64,000 nucleotides of DNA from Liolophura sinensis. Its lineage: Eukaryota > Mollusca > Polyplacophora > Chitonida > Chitonidae. The translations under genes and the position numbers were made by a program. Each line of letters begins with the position of its first letter. Position 1 is the stretch's first letter. This document shows positions 42,501 through 53,830 of the stretch, one piece after another. Where the stretch lies: positions 3,226,001-3,290,000 of the forward strand of contig NC_088307.1 in NCBI RefSeq assembly GCF_032854445.1, in the 5' to 3' direction. The notes below the pieces were generated by a model. It was not told the DNA's origin. It saw only the letters and a list, made by a program, of their open reading frames with translations, and did not search any database.

Positions 42501-43729
42501 GTGGCTGTTTTGTCGGTGTAGATACAATAGGGTAAAAAGTACATGTACCGTATCTACTTATATTTAATGGATGTCCTTATGTACGTTTCTGTATGAACAA
42601 TTAAAACTTATTACCCCGCTGAGATGAAAATTTCTTGTGCGATAAACTGTTCGGCTCACATACACGTATAAGTGACGTAAAATACCCGGCGAGAGGGGGA
42701 GGGGGGGCTCCGTGGCTAATCTTGACACACTATTGGCTCAGTTGGTTAGCGTGCTAGCGCAGCGTAATGACCTAGGAGACCCTCACCAATGCGGTCGGTG
42801 TGAGTTCATGCTGGCTTCCTCTCTGGCCATACGTGGGAAGGTCTGCCAAAAGCCAGCGGATGGTCGTCGCTTTCCTTCAACCATAAAGCTGGGCGCCTTT
42901 GGTCAAATATGTAGTGGACGAAACCCGATATCAGTGTTGTCGTTAAGAGGGATTACACTTTCTGAATATACGAATTAACGATAGTACTATTACTTAATCC
43001 ACTTTCTAAACAGTGACATCTATACCTCTCTGAAACCCGATATGCTTTGTATGTTGTCCACGTCTTTATCCTGTACAACACAGTCGTGGAGGTGATGTTC
43101 CTAACTGTCATTTCTATGCTACAGAGCCGAGGCTGATATTCACAGAAACAGGTTATGAACAACTGTTGATTACTTACAATGACTCAGTGGTAGAGTCTGA
43201 CGGTAATTGCAGTTTACAGTTGTGTAGAGCTGTGATAGACAGCTTTTTCCAGACGGGCAGGTACTACTGGGAGGTGCAGGTCACATTTTTCCCGAATATA
43301 TATGGCAATTTCCGTTACTGCCGGGTAGGTGTTGTACATCGGAACTGTGGTGTTAGGACGGATACAGACCCTGGTGATAACATCTGGTGCATTAGGATGG
43401 AGTACCATGATGATATTGTCAGATGCTATAGTCACTGTGGTGGTGAGATCCGAACTTGCTATGAACGGTGGAAACCTGCCCTACGATCTCTTCATCTCGG
43501 TGTGTATCTGGACTGTGACAACCGGTCAATGACAATCCTGGACCCTGATAACAACCAACAAATCTTCACCGTGTGGGATCTAAACCTGTGCCAACCACTC
43601 GTACCATGTGTTACATTTGACCAGGTAAAATTTGCGTCGGCTCGCCTGTTATCAGGTGACTCTGTGGCTCTACCCTTAGTTCTCCGTAATATGTTAAAGG
43701 CACCGAACCATTCTCCTTCCAGTTTGTAA
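38898..43729 (+). CDS. TRIM-family E3 ubiquitin ligase, copy 2 (six exons, intact)
   Basis: Exons: 38898-39557 (660 nt), 40761-40856 (96), 41093-41323 (231), 41742-41764 (23), 41951-42114 (164), 43125-43729 (605). Introns are GT-AG, phases agree, and the sum is 1779 nt (592 codons plus stop), uninterrupted. The protein has a C3HC4 RING (residues ~11-72), B-box1 (~108-150), B-box2 (~183-216), coiled coil (~221-360), linker and SPRY (~400-592). The role by family is E3 ubiquitin ligase acting as a dimer or higher oligomer in the cytoplasm, with SPRY selecting the target. A link to antiviral defence is inference. It is divergent from copy 1 and mirror-symmetric in exon plan. The frame of exon 1 runs on into intron 1 to 39734, which would give a RING/B-box-only product if unspliced. 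Confidence 0.9.
40761..41323 (+). CDS. TRIM copy 2 coiled-coil exons (96 nt and 231 nt)
   Basis: 40761-40856 encodes AKLSAISGHLEKTLAEFQQI and 12 further residues. 41093-41323 encodes ENQTLHLEDIEKAYCAALDV through SSTKVRILK. The open frame upstream of 41093 is intronic; the ttccag acceptor gives exactly 231 nt. Confidence 0.87.
41742..41764 (+). CDS. TRIM copy 2 23-nt micro-exon
   Basis: Acceptor attgacag, donor gtatgt. It supplies two bases of phase so that the next exon reads RTDNQLEEIKVSMKTQEEIK rather than meeting an immediate TGA. Confidence 0.87.
42708..42935 (+). mobile_element. Degenerate tRNA-derived SINE in TRIM copy 2 intron
   Basis: ggctcagttggttagcgtgc (A-box) and a worn B-box and body (cgtgggaaggtctgccaaaa). 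The tail is lost. The same degenerate copy is present at 62408-62635, so it predates the duplication of the 3' half of the gene. Confidence 0.75.
43125..43729 (+). CDS. TRIM copy 2 last exon: SPRY domain
   Basis: SPRY landmarks: TGRYYWEVQVTF, YCRVGVVHRNCGV, LHLGVYLDCDNRSMTILD and CQPLVPCVTFD. The stop TAA is at 43727-43729. The sequence is nearly identical to 62825-63429 (copy 3), offset exactly 19,700 bp. Confidence 0.9.
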
Positions 43730-44029
43730 ATATAAATTGAAATATTTTTAAATTCCCAGATTTAGAGCACTAATGTAAGTGGCTGCCTATTGAGGCCAGT
43801 ACTTCACAAGTGCCTTGAGCAAGTAGATTTCGCTACACGTGATCTATAAATCTCCCGGTGTAGAATTGTCCCTATGAATTTACAAAACGTGACAAAGATA
43901 GACCTACTATCAACGGCCTCATCTTTTTCAAAATTTGTCCGAGGTTTGAACACACATATTACCATTGATACAACACAACGCGTTTTGAATTATTTGGTTG
44001 TTTTATTGTTTGGGAGATTTGGTTTTATG

Positions 44030-45375
44030 AGTTGGAAACACAGGTGTTCAGAGCAAAGAAGTAAAATGAACATTCAGACGACAATCTATGTTCCATGATG
44101 ACGTGTCGTGTGTGGTAAGGAGGAACTATGGAAATGCTCAGGTGGTCAATGAAGGTGATCAGAACTGAGAAATAAAATGAACATTCTCACGACAATCTGT
44201 GTTCCATAATGATGTGCCGTGTATGGCAAGGAGAGTCTTTGGAGGTCTTCCGAACTGATAAGTGAAATGAACATTCTCATGACATTCTGCGTTCCATGAT
44301 GACGTTTTGTGTGAGGTAAGGAGGATCTATGGATGTGTCCAGAACTGACACGTGAAATGGACCTTTTTTTGACAGTCTGTGTTCCATAATAACGTGTCGT
44401 GTATGATAAGGAGGGTCTGTGTAGAAGTTCAGAACTGACAAGTGAAATGAACATTCTGACGACAGTCTGTGTTCCATGCTGACATGTCATGGGTGGTAAG
44501 GAGGATCTATAGAAGTGTTCAGGACTGACAAGTGAAAAGAACATTCTGACGACAGTCTGTGTTCTGTGATAACGGGTTGTGTGTGGTAAGGAGGATCTAT
44601 GGAAGTGTTCAGGACTGACAAGTGAAAAGAACATTCTGACGACAGTTTGTGTTCCATGCTGACATGTCATATGTGGTAAGGAAGGTATATGGAGGTGTTC
44701 AGGACTGACAAGTGAAAAGAACATTCTGACGACAATCTGTTTTCTGTGACGACGTTTTGTGTGAGGTAAAGAGGATCTATGGAGGTGTTCAGGACTGACA
44801 AGTAAAATGGACAGTTTGATAACAATCTGTGTTCCATGATGAAGTGCCTTGTATTGTAAGGAGGGTCTATGAAGGTGTTCAGAACTAACTAGTGAAATGA
44901 AAATTCAGACGACAGTCTGTGTTCCATGATAACGTGTCTTGTGTGGTAAGGAGGGTCTGTGGGTGTGCTCAGAACTAACAAATGAAATGGACATTTGGAC
45001 GACAATCAGTGCTTAATGATGGCGTGTTGTGTAAGGTAAGGAAGGTCTTTAGAGATGTTCAGAACTGACAAGAGAAATGAACATACTGACGACCATCTGT
45101 GTTCCATGATGAGGTGTTGTGTCATCTGGGCAGGTGTTCAAAACGCGACAACAATCTCTGTTCCATGATGACGTGTCGTGTGTGGTGAGGAGAGTCTTTG
45201 GAGGTTTTCAGGACTGACAAGTAAAATCAACATTCTGCCGACAATCTATGTTTCATGAAGTGCCTTGTATGGTAAGGATGATCTTTATAGGTGTTCAGAA
45301 CTGACAAGTATACTGAACATTATGACGACAATCTATGTTCCATGATGACGTGTTGTGTATAGCAGAAAGAATCTT
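44030..45375. repeat. 90-bp minisatellite, about 15 units, 3' of TRIM copy 2
   Basis: Unit: gaactgacaagtgaaatgaa, cattctgacgacaatctgtg, ttccatgatgacgtgtcgtg, tgtggtaaggagggtctatg, gaggtgttca. The unit is a multiple of three, which explains the long minus-strand frame with a 30-residue repeat. The first units are duplicated at 63730-64000. Confidence 0.95.
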
Positions 45376-45589
45376 TTACCATTTCATATTTAAGACATGT
45401 AGATACACGTTAAGACAGGTTTAGATTGTTGTAAATTAGAAGTTAAAATAGTCACTGGATGAATGATTTTCATTTGCTTCAAACTGAAATTGGAATCGAA
45501 GCTTTATATATTCCATTATTCTATTTCTACTTTGCTTTTAATGTAGCTTAAAGTTTATAATCAATTATTACACGTATGCAATGATGATT

Positions 45590-46000
45590 ATACCTTATTT
45601 CATGTCTGATAGTAAGTATACCATATACCTTATGTAATAATGATTATGCCTTATGTTATGACAATTATGCCGTAAGTAATAATGATTATGTCTGATGCAA
45701 TAATGATTATATCTGATGTAGTAATGATAATTCCTGATGTAATTATAATTATGCCCTATGTAATCATAATTATGCCTTATGTAATCATAATTATGCCTTA
45801 TGTAGTAATGGTTATGCTTTAGGTAATACTGATTATACCTTATGTAATAAAGATTATACCTTATGTAGTAATGGTTATGCCGTATGTGGTAATGATTATA
45901 CCTTATGTAATAATGATTATGCCTCATGTAATAATGATTTCAACTCACGTCACAATGATTATACCGTACGTAATGATGACTATACATATATATTAATGAT
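45590..46000. repeat. 21-bp AT-rich minisatellite
   Basis: Units like 'taataatgattatgccttatg', about 19 copies. The minus-strand frame rich in Tyr, Asn and His is a by-product. Confidence 0.9.
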
Positions 46001-46649
46001 TATGAAGTGCTTTCAATGTTTCTCTTGTAGACTTACTTGCTCTTGTGTTCACGTCTTGTGATCTTTGGTAGTAATAAGTTTCTATAAGTGACTGGGTACA
46101 GCCTGGACTCGTCTGCCATCATAAAACTTAATGGACACGATGAGTATGCTGTGAAGATGTAGGCCGGTCAATTCTGATTAGACACTATATGATGTTTTGA
46201 AGAAATGGGCATGTTAATTCTGAACATCGTTACAGTTCATCTTTCTTATAGTTTTCATCGCATCTTAAGCTTAAATATGAACACATCTTGAAGATGTGCA
46301 CCTTTTTAATCTGAAAAAAGTACAAAAATTTGGGCAAAAACACCCGAACTGATCTTCTTTGTTCAGTTTGAATCAAATGTTCAGTCAGCTGTTGCCATTT
46401 AAAATGAAGTGCCAATCGACGAGCTTCCGGTTTTCTCATAATCTTTTTCAATTAATTGCCCTTTCCAACGACCAGGTTGTCACCGGAGTGTGGACGCGAG
46501 TGATTCTAATGTAAAGACAAAACAGGAAAGATTTCGATGAAGTTTAACAAGAATATGAGATCATATTATTTTGGAAATGGTGGGTATTTTTCCATTCAAC
46601 TTGACTTCAATCCTGTCCAATTACTACGGATTACATTTTCACAAATTTG

Positions 46650-47592
46650 TGACGAAATGAATGTGACATTTCTCACCGTTGTTCAGTAGTCGCAACGACA
46701 GTACAAAATGTTTGTTACATTTTGATCCGTTGTTCAATTGTCGCAAAAACAGTACAAAAAGCAACATATTTTTACTGATGTCCAATACTCGCAACAACAG
46801 TACGAAATGTTTTTAACATTTCTCACTAATGTCCAGTAATGATAGCAACAGTACGAACTGTTTGTGATATTTTTCACCGTTGTCTAATAGTCGCAACTAC
46901 AGCACATTATCTTTGTGATATTTCACCCCCATGTCAGTTGTCACAACAACAGTACATAATTTTTGTGATATTTCTCACCGATGTCCAGTTATGACAACTA
47001 CACCACAAAATGTTTGTGACATTTTCCAACGATGTTAAATTATGATCACTACACTACAAAATGTTTGTGACATTTTCCAACGATGTCAAATTATGGTCAC
47101 TACACTACAAAATGTTTGTGACATTGTCCAACGATGTTAAATTATGGTCACTACACTACAAAATGTTTGTGACATTTTCCAACGATGTTAAATTATGATC
47201 ACTACACTACAAAATGTTTGTGACATTTTCCAACGATGTCAAATTATGGTCACTACACTACAAAATGTTTGTGACATTGTCCAACGATGTTAAATTATGG
47301 TCACTACACTACAAAATGTTTGTGACATTTTCCACCGATGTTAAATTATGGTGACTACACTACAAAATGTTTGTGACATTTTCCAACGATGTCAAATTAT
47401 GGTCACTACACTACAAAATGTTTGTGACATTTTCCACCGATGTGAAATTATGGTCACTACACTACAAAATGTTTGTGACATTTTCCACCGATGTTAAATT
47501 ATGGTGACTACACTACAAAATGTTTGTGACATTTTCCACCAATGTTAAATTATGGTCGCTACACTACAAAATGTTTGTGACAAGTTTTCATC
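46650..47592. repeat. 52-bp minisatellite, about 18 units
   Basis: Unit: aaatgtttgtgacattttcc, aacgatgtcaaattatggtc, actacactacaa. Units before ~47000 are older and more diverged; those after are nearly uniform, with a recurring aacgatgtc/aacgatgtt/caccgatgt variation. Confidence 0.95.
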
Positions 47593-47599
47593 GATCATC

Positions 47600-50455
47600 A
47601 GTAGTGGTAACTATCTTAAAACGGTATTAAAGGTAACTTTCTGACCTGAAAGATGTTAGCATTTGTTCGTTATTTCGTGATCATGAGCTATAAACTCTCG
47701 GGAGAATACTTAAGCTGGGAAGCGGTAAAATTACATGTGAAGATATAGCGGTACGTGAAGGTGTCATACCCCCTGCTGTTACATATATTTTACCCCAACC
47801 AGTGCTATATGTCTTAATTATATTACTAGGGAATTTGCAGTCGGAATGAAGAGAATTTTTTGCGATGCATGTAATAAGGCTCATCTGTGAGTTCCTCCTG
47901 CACACTGATATCAACTTTTAAATTTGGCTTAGTATTTACCTGTAAATGGCCTATCTCCTTGGAAAACCCTTCGAATGATTGATTCCTCATGTTTTTTCGA
48001 TTGTGGGCAGCTCGTCTTAAAGCCAAAAGAAAAAATTAACCTGATTTGACGAGCTGTGAAACAAGCCACATTGGCTTTGTTTTCACTGGATACCCCTTGT
48101 GCTTGACAACAGGGGTCAGTACTTGACCACGGAATGGGCTACTGGATTGGAGCAAGGCTTTGTTCACCAGAATGTTATTTATATACCACTGAGATTCTAA
48201 CACCAGTTGTTATGTCTGAAGCCGTAACAAAAATCTATAGTTTATTGGATAAATGACGCAAGAGTTAATTTGGAATTTTACGCAAAGGGCTCATGGGTTT
48301 TATTTCTGAATGTACGCATGCATGCAACTGTACATAGAAAACAACTGGAGTAGCATGCACACAAAACCATATATTTTTATATAGTATATATGCATAATAT
48401 GACAATCGGGTTACCATGTAAGTGGCGGAAATGAACACATGCTAGTTTTCATACATGGTATCCTCTGTATTTATGTATACACCAGGAAAAAAACGATTTT
48501 CATTAAAAACAACTAGAGACATTGCCCGAACAAGGGTACAACAGTCCTTGCCTATTTACATGGTAGATAGCAGCAGGGAAATGTCAACCTAGATCCGCGG
48601 AAATGAACAAATCTTAGTTACCATGGAAATGGCGGTATGTGCAACAGAGCACATGATGTATGAGGGAAATCTCGTGATTGCCAGACAAAAAATCTTTTAA
48701 TTACCTGAAATTCTTCTGACAATTACGGGAAAATTATGTCATATTTACGAAAAAATGTTCATGCATTTACCAGAAAATATTCTCGCAATTGCGTTTTTGG
48801 TCACACGCAATGGTTACCTGACACACCGTGTACACCACGCTCCTTAAAGCACATGCGTCGGTCTCTATACTCACTTTGCATGGGCACAGTCCACAATTAA
48901 TTTTCCATTTACTCACATGTTAACGTTTGGCCTAATAGCACTGCCTCTAAATCTGCTAACCCCGGTAAAATTTTTCATTGAATTGCTAATATGGGTCAAG
49001 CTGCCCTCTAAGGCCGTGAGGGCTTTCCACAACTTCTGCCTTGTGTTCACCCCCTACGATTCCCTAAAAACACACAAATTTATAACTAGAATGAAACTTT
49101 GAAGCCTCTGCTACCAAATGATACCACCTTAATAACAAGCAGAAAAAAACGACCAAAAGCAACCTAAAGGAGTGCAAACAATATATCCAAAATAGCAGGG
49201 GATTATATTATCCCTCCCGAGCAAGAAGCATTAATCTGCAATGTAGAGACACGGATGCGGAGATGGCCAATGGTTTACCTCCCATGATTCGGTCATATGC
49301 CTTTCTTGGACCAGAATACTTTTGATTTTGATCGCCCCAGCCTCTTTGGCAGGGATACATTTGCGTGTAGAGGTAAGCTGCCATGTAAAATGTTAATCTG
49401 TTTGAAGCCATTATCACAGTTCAGGTAGATGTTTTTATTTGTCATGAATTAATCTTTACGCCTACTTGCTCTGGTCGTCCTTACATCAGCACAAGGTAGG
49501 CTGACGACTGGGGCGTGTCCTTGTACAAACTCCTACCTGAGACTGTACGTGAACATCTGACACAGTGTGTGTATATGTACCACAATCACTGCTCAAAGGA
49601 GACGGCTGATTTTGTTTTGTATTGGTTAATCATGACGCTGTTAATGGCTAAATTACGGTAAAGATGTGTGTGGTCTCATACTTAACCGTGAGAAGGTTGT
49701 GCTGAAGGATGATTACGTGCTGTGACCTCACTCTTGTAATCTCTGTGTTTTCGGCAGTCTGTCATCCCATTGATAATACAAAAGACGTACAGCATAGAGA
49801 GTAAAACCTCGCCGACAGTGTGATAGCTGGAAAATGGTCACACGTCACCGCTGAAATACGGCCTCTCGCCAGTTTAGGTCAAGTAGGATTTTATTTAACT
49901 CTTTATGTTCAAGCAAAATAAAATGAAAAAAAATTTGTGCTCACATTAAATTTAAGTTGGGAAATAATACAAGACTTTAAGATTAAGGTTAACTTCAGCT
50001 GAAGACAGCTTCGTGATCCTCGGGGCAGTTCTATACTTCATGGGCGTATGGGGAGACCTTTGGGGGCTCATCCGAAAATTACGCTTATTTTACCCATAGC
50101 ATACTGTCAGCATATTCGTAGGTCACGGCTGGCTGGCTGGAGAACGATCAGCTGAATGACGCTGGCATACTTTTACAAAGGTTGAATTGTCTGTGTTATA
50201 TAATGTACGAACAGTCGCATTGTATGCGATCCTAGAATTCACTTTAAAACTTGCAGCCTGTATTCAAAGATAACTGTAGGACCACTGAATCATTATACCA
50301 AAATTACGTTTCGTCAGTGACTCGTCTTGTAAAACCACGTAAAACTTCCTTGACAGCCTTTGTTGTATATGGTTTGGTTTAAGCTAGCAGATTATTAGTA
50401 TACAGTTTAGTGCAGGACAAGGATCAAGCGTGATGAAGATTTCTTTTAATAATTT
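47600..50455. other. No gene seen; one dispersed repeat
   Basis: Short unsupported open frames only. The segment 49780-49915 is a diverged copy of the repeat at 14797-14940. Otherwise AT-rich non-coding sequence between minisatellites and the Penelope-type remnant. Confidence 0.5.
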
Positions 50456-50459
50456 CTAC

Positions 50460-50790
50460 AAATAGTTTAATTCATCCAAGAACAAGTATAGGTCGGCTAA
50501 AAGGGGAGTACAATTTATACCCATCGGAGTACCTGTACAGTGTCGATATATGGCTTTATTCATCCAAGAACAAGTACAGATCAGCCAAAAGGGGAGTACA
50601 ATTTGTACCCATCGGAGTACCTGTACACCGTTGATATATGGTTTTATTCCTCCAAGAAGAAGTATAGGTCAGCCCAAAGGAGAGTACAACTTTACCCATC
50701 GGAGTACCTGTACACTTTTGATATAGAGTTTCCCCAAATTTAAAATGGATGTTATTAATGAGAAAATCAAGCAGGTTTATGAACAATGAG
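50460..50790 (-). pseudogene. Triplicated Penelope-like reverse transcriptase fragment
   Basis: Read on the minus strand, each ~88-bp unit encodes variants of YQRCTGTPMGTNCTPLLADL followed by YLFLDE, and the first unit is preceded by NLLDFLINNIHFKFGETL. The G-PMGTNCAPLLADL type motif is diagnostic of Penelope-like element RT. Three tandem copies of the same 88 bp occur, so a piece of RT has become a small satellite. Confidence 0.7.
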
Positions 50791-50989
50791 GCATGCCATG
50801 TATAGTAACCCTTTTATGTAGTGAAATTTACTAATTTTTTGTAATGTACCTTTGACCGGTTTATTTAACTCAGAAATAATTAGTGATTACATTATGTCAA
50901 AAATCTCTGTGAAGTATAGTAGTATAGAGAGTAGAGAAATCCCAAGTTGTTATGTCTTGATACAGTACGTGTGGTTGAGCGTCTAGTTC

Positions 50990-51690
50990 TTGAACTGCAC
51001 AGCAGTACTGAGCTTAGAGTTTGCACATATGTAGAGCACATTAGTACAAGAGGGGGATATTCCATCGTTGATTGGATGTGTGCATATAAAATACTGTAAA
51101 TTACTGAATTCCTGACTTAGTGTATTGTGTATAAGAATCGGTGTTAAACAAAGTGTTAGGGGTGGTTTCTCAAAAAGTACTGCATGAATTGAATTGAGGA
51201 TTTTCACACAAGTAGAGCAGAATAGTGAAAGAGGGATATCCTATCGTTGATTCCGTGTTTACATATTCAGTAGTAAATTACTGAATACCTGACTTAGTGC
51301 ATTGTGCGTAAAAATCACGATTTGGCGTTAAACCATAATCATTCATTCATAAAAATCAATGTTAAACAGTCTTGGTGTGGTTTCCCAAAACGTACTGCAG
51401 GTATTGAGCTCAGAACTTGCACACATGTAGAGCAGAATAGCACGAGAGTAATATTCTTCTACCTTTGATTGGATATGTGCATATCAAATACCGTAGATTA
51501 CTGAATTCCTGACTTGGTGTATTGTGTATTAGAATCACGGTTAAACAAAATGTCAGGGTTGGTATCTCAAAAAGTATTGTATGTATTGATCTGAAGTTTG
51601 ACATGTATTTAAAGCACATTGACACAAGGGGGATGTTCCATCCTTGACGCTCTGTGAGCATATTAATTACCGTAAATTACCAGATTCATG
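50990..51690 (+). repeat. ~180-bp tandem repeat upstream of TRIM copy 3
   Basis: About four units containing gtagagcagaatag, gattggatgtgtgcatat, attactgaattcctgactta and aaagtactgca. Unit spacing measured from the 'gagca..ata' word is about 184, 213 and 180 bp. Same family as 19110-20010, in reverse. Confidence 0.8.
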
Positions 51691-51767
51691 ACTTCAGTTC
51701 TTTATCCGTTGAGCTGAAGTTTTGCTTTACATTTACGTCCCTTTTCTCTATTTCAATAAGGTAAATA

Positions 51768-52423
51768 ATGGCTGAAAGCAAGCAGAATCGGGAAGACGCA
51801 TGTCCGATATGTGTGGAAACATTCCGGAAACCAGTAACGTTACCTTGTCAGCACAGCTTCTGCAGGGAATGCATTGGTCTGTACGCTGACAAGTGTAAAT
51901 CCGGAGAGACAGATGAGGCCTATAGCAGCACGGGGAGTGAGGACGTTTCTCAAGTGATACCATGCCCTGCTTGTCGGGCACCAACCAGTTTGGGGAGAGG
52001 TGTGGCCGGTCTGCCTCTCAACTTAAAGTTAGCGGAAATCGTTGGCAGATATGCTTTAGAAGTAAAGGCTGAGGACAACATTCCGTGCTGTCTTCTCTGT
52101 GAGGATGACAACAAGGCGCGAGCCGACAAGTATTTTACTTACTGCTGTGTACTGTACAGTAAGGACTGCCTGTTATCTTGCCATCCCATGAAAGGTGGTT
52201 TAAAACGTCACCGCCTAATTACAGCACAGGAATACATGTCACAGGTAACTTCAGAGAATCAGCTGCAAACAGATAAATAGATCCGGACCTGGTATGTGAA
52301 AGACACAGTAAACCACTGGTCATATACTGTGTCACATGTGAAGATGTGCTTTGTGTGGGATGTCTGGGTGAACACCCTCTACACACAACCAGAGATATTC
52401 AGTCTGCCGGTGAGGAACATAAG
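51768..52423 (+). pseudogene. TRIM copy 3 exon 1: RING intact, B-boxes damaged
   Basis: The RING is intact (CPICVETFRKPVTLPCQHSF ... CPACRAPTSL). The open frame ends at 52280, leaving a possible 170-residue RING-only product. B-box1 lacks two cysteine ligands. B-box2 is out of frame after the 4-bp deletion. Confidence 0.85.
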
Positions 52424-52466
52424 GTAAGCCAGAAATACCTGTCACTTATGCCTTCATGTTTTCAAT

Positions 52467-52640
52467 GTTTCGGGAAAGACGTAATCGTCCGCTACTTTTG
52501 AATCACAATCTGTTCGGTTACGGTCTGTAACCCTCGAACCGTATCTAATACCGCTTAACCTGGGGCTAGGGGCCGTAAAGGCAGCCATGCTCATTACATC
52601 TGCATGATGCCTTCATGAACAGTTGCAATCAAAGCGCCAC
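52467..52640 (+). repeat. Direct repeat A1 (pair with 54592-54785)
   Basis: Shares 'gggaaagacgtaatcgtccg', 'ctaggggcc.taaaggc' and 'gaacagttgcaatcaaagcg' with 54592-54785. The pair brackets 52.6-54.6 kb, as would the ends of an element or a tandem duplication. Confidence 0.75.
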
Positions 52641-52894
52641 TGAGAAAGACTGGGCGTTGTTAATATGGGAAAGCACAGTTAAGGTAAGAAAAGTAGCAGG
52701 GATGTAAACTACATCACACAAAACATCACCGTGCTGCTTTTATCCAGTGCATATAATTACCCCAAATGTACGCTGCATGTGGCCGGGAGAGAATGGGAAA
52801 CTACAGTTTAGACAAATGGAGAGTGAGTTGTAAATACATCACATAAACAACCCATTACTTCATATACCTTAAAATGTAATCCCCGAGAATACTG

Positions 52895-53329
52895 TTGGCA
52901 CATGGCCAAGTAGGCTGCACGTGCATGGGAAGAAGAAGAAAGAGCGGGTGTATACATGTGAAACGCGTGAGAGAAAACAGGAACGAGGACAACTGGCTCA
53001 GGCATGAGCGAGCGCAGCACACAGAGGGGAGAGATGCAGATTGTGTAAAGCAGTTGGAAGAAGAATTCAGTGGCAGGGTAATGTTGCCGCCTTACCTAGA
53101 GGCCAATAAGGGGCTGCACACGCTAGTGGAAGGAACTCATGGACCTTATAGGGACCATTTGTGTTTAATTCGGTGTTTGGCCGTTCAGGTGCTAAGGTTG
53201 CGAAAGGAACACTCAAGCAAAATGCCTGTAGGTCCTTGCAGTTGCATTTTTATGGCTCGGTTCTTTGAGATGTCTGACTGGCAGTACTGTGAGATGGATA
53301 CGGACAGAAGAATTCAGAGAGCAGAGTAA
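52895..53329 (+). pseudogene. Possible polymerase N-terminal domain fragment (second viral element)
   Basis: 145-codon frame with LPPYLEANKGLHTLVEGTHG and HLCLIRCLAVQVLRLRKEHS. The 'LCxxRCLA' context recalls the segment between the zinc fingers and exonuclease in some Polinton polymerases with N-terminal fingers (recollection). The DNA is partly repeated at 53310-53550, so the frame could also be chance. Strand is opposite to the main polymerase fragment at 55-56.4 kb. Confidence 0.35.
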
Positions 53330-53830
53330 CGTTGCTGCCTTACCTAAAGGGTAACAAAGGACTGCACGCCCCAGAAAGAATTCAGAGAGTAAGCAGAGTA
53401 ACACATGAGCAGACGACGCAGCACACAGAGGAGTGATGCAGATTGTGTATGTTGAGAGGGGCAAGTTGGAAGAAAAGAATTCATTGCCAGTCTGGTTAAG
53501 GAACCGGTGCGCGGGCGCATGGCTGCGGAATGAGCAGGCGACGCAGCACACACAGGGGAGCGAGGCTGACGAATCGAAAGACAGTAGATAAACCACAGTC
53601 TATAGGAAGCGAGACCTGATCGCAACACCATCACACCAACGGACAGAATCTTAATTCTCCGATAATGTAGTAACCGTTAGCACTGCTCTAAAAACTAAAA
53701 AAGTTATTATTCTTATATTATTATCATCATTATTACTATTTCTTCTTATTATATTATTATATATGGTAGTAGTAGTAGTAGTGGCAGTACGTTAGTAGTA
53801 CAATCTCGTTGCTCGACGAAACGGATCATT

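Larger units (their letters stand above)
35912..43729 (+). repeat. Right arm of giant inverted repeat (upstream region plus TRIM copy 2)
   Basis: Counterpart of 11840-22578 in reverse. Shared landmarks are the ~100-codon frame at 36383, the 'ggttactg' minisatellite 36890-37235, 'acctcccttgagcagatga' near 37600, the hairpin at 38359-38414, and all TRIM exons. It lacks the SINEs and the 56-bp array of the left arm, so those insertions are younger than the duplication. Confidence 0.85.

Noticed and set aside
44146-44724. 192-codon minus-strand frame with a repeated LVSPEH..RSSLPHTT motif
   Set aside because: It follows the 90-bp minisatellite exactly and ends with it; a by-product of the unit length.
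45595-45927. Tyr/His/Asn-rich repeat protein
   Set aside because: Pure translation of the 21-bp AT-rich array.
46650-47592. CRISPR-like array
   Set aside because: Units are directly contiguous with no unique spacers, in a eukaryotic intron-containing region; it is a minisatellite.
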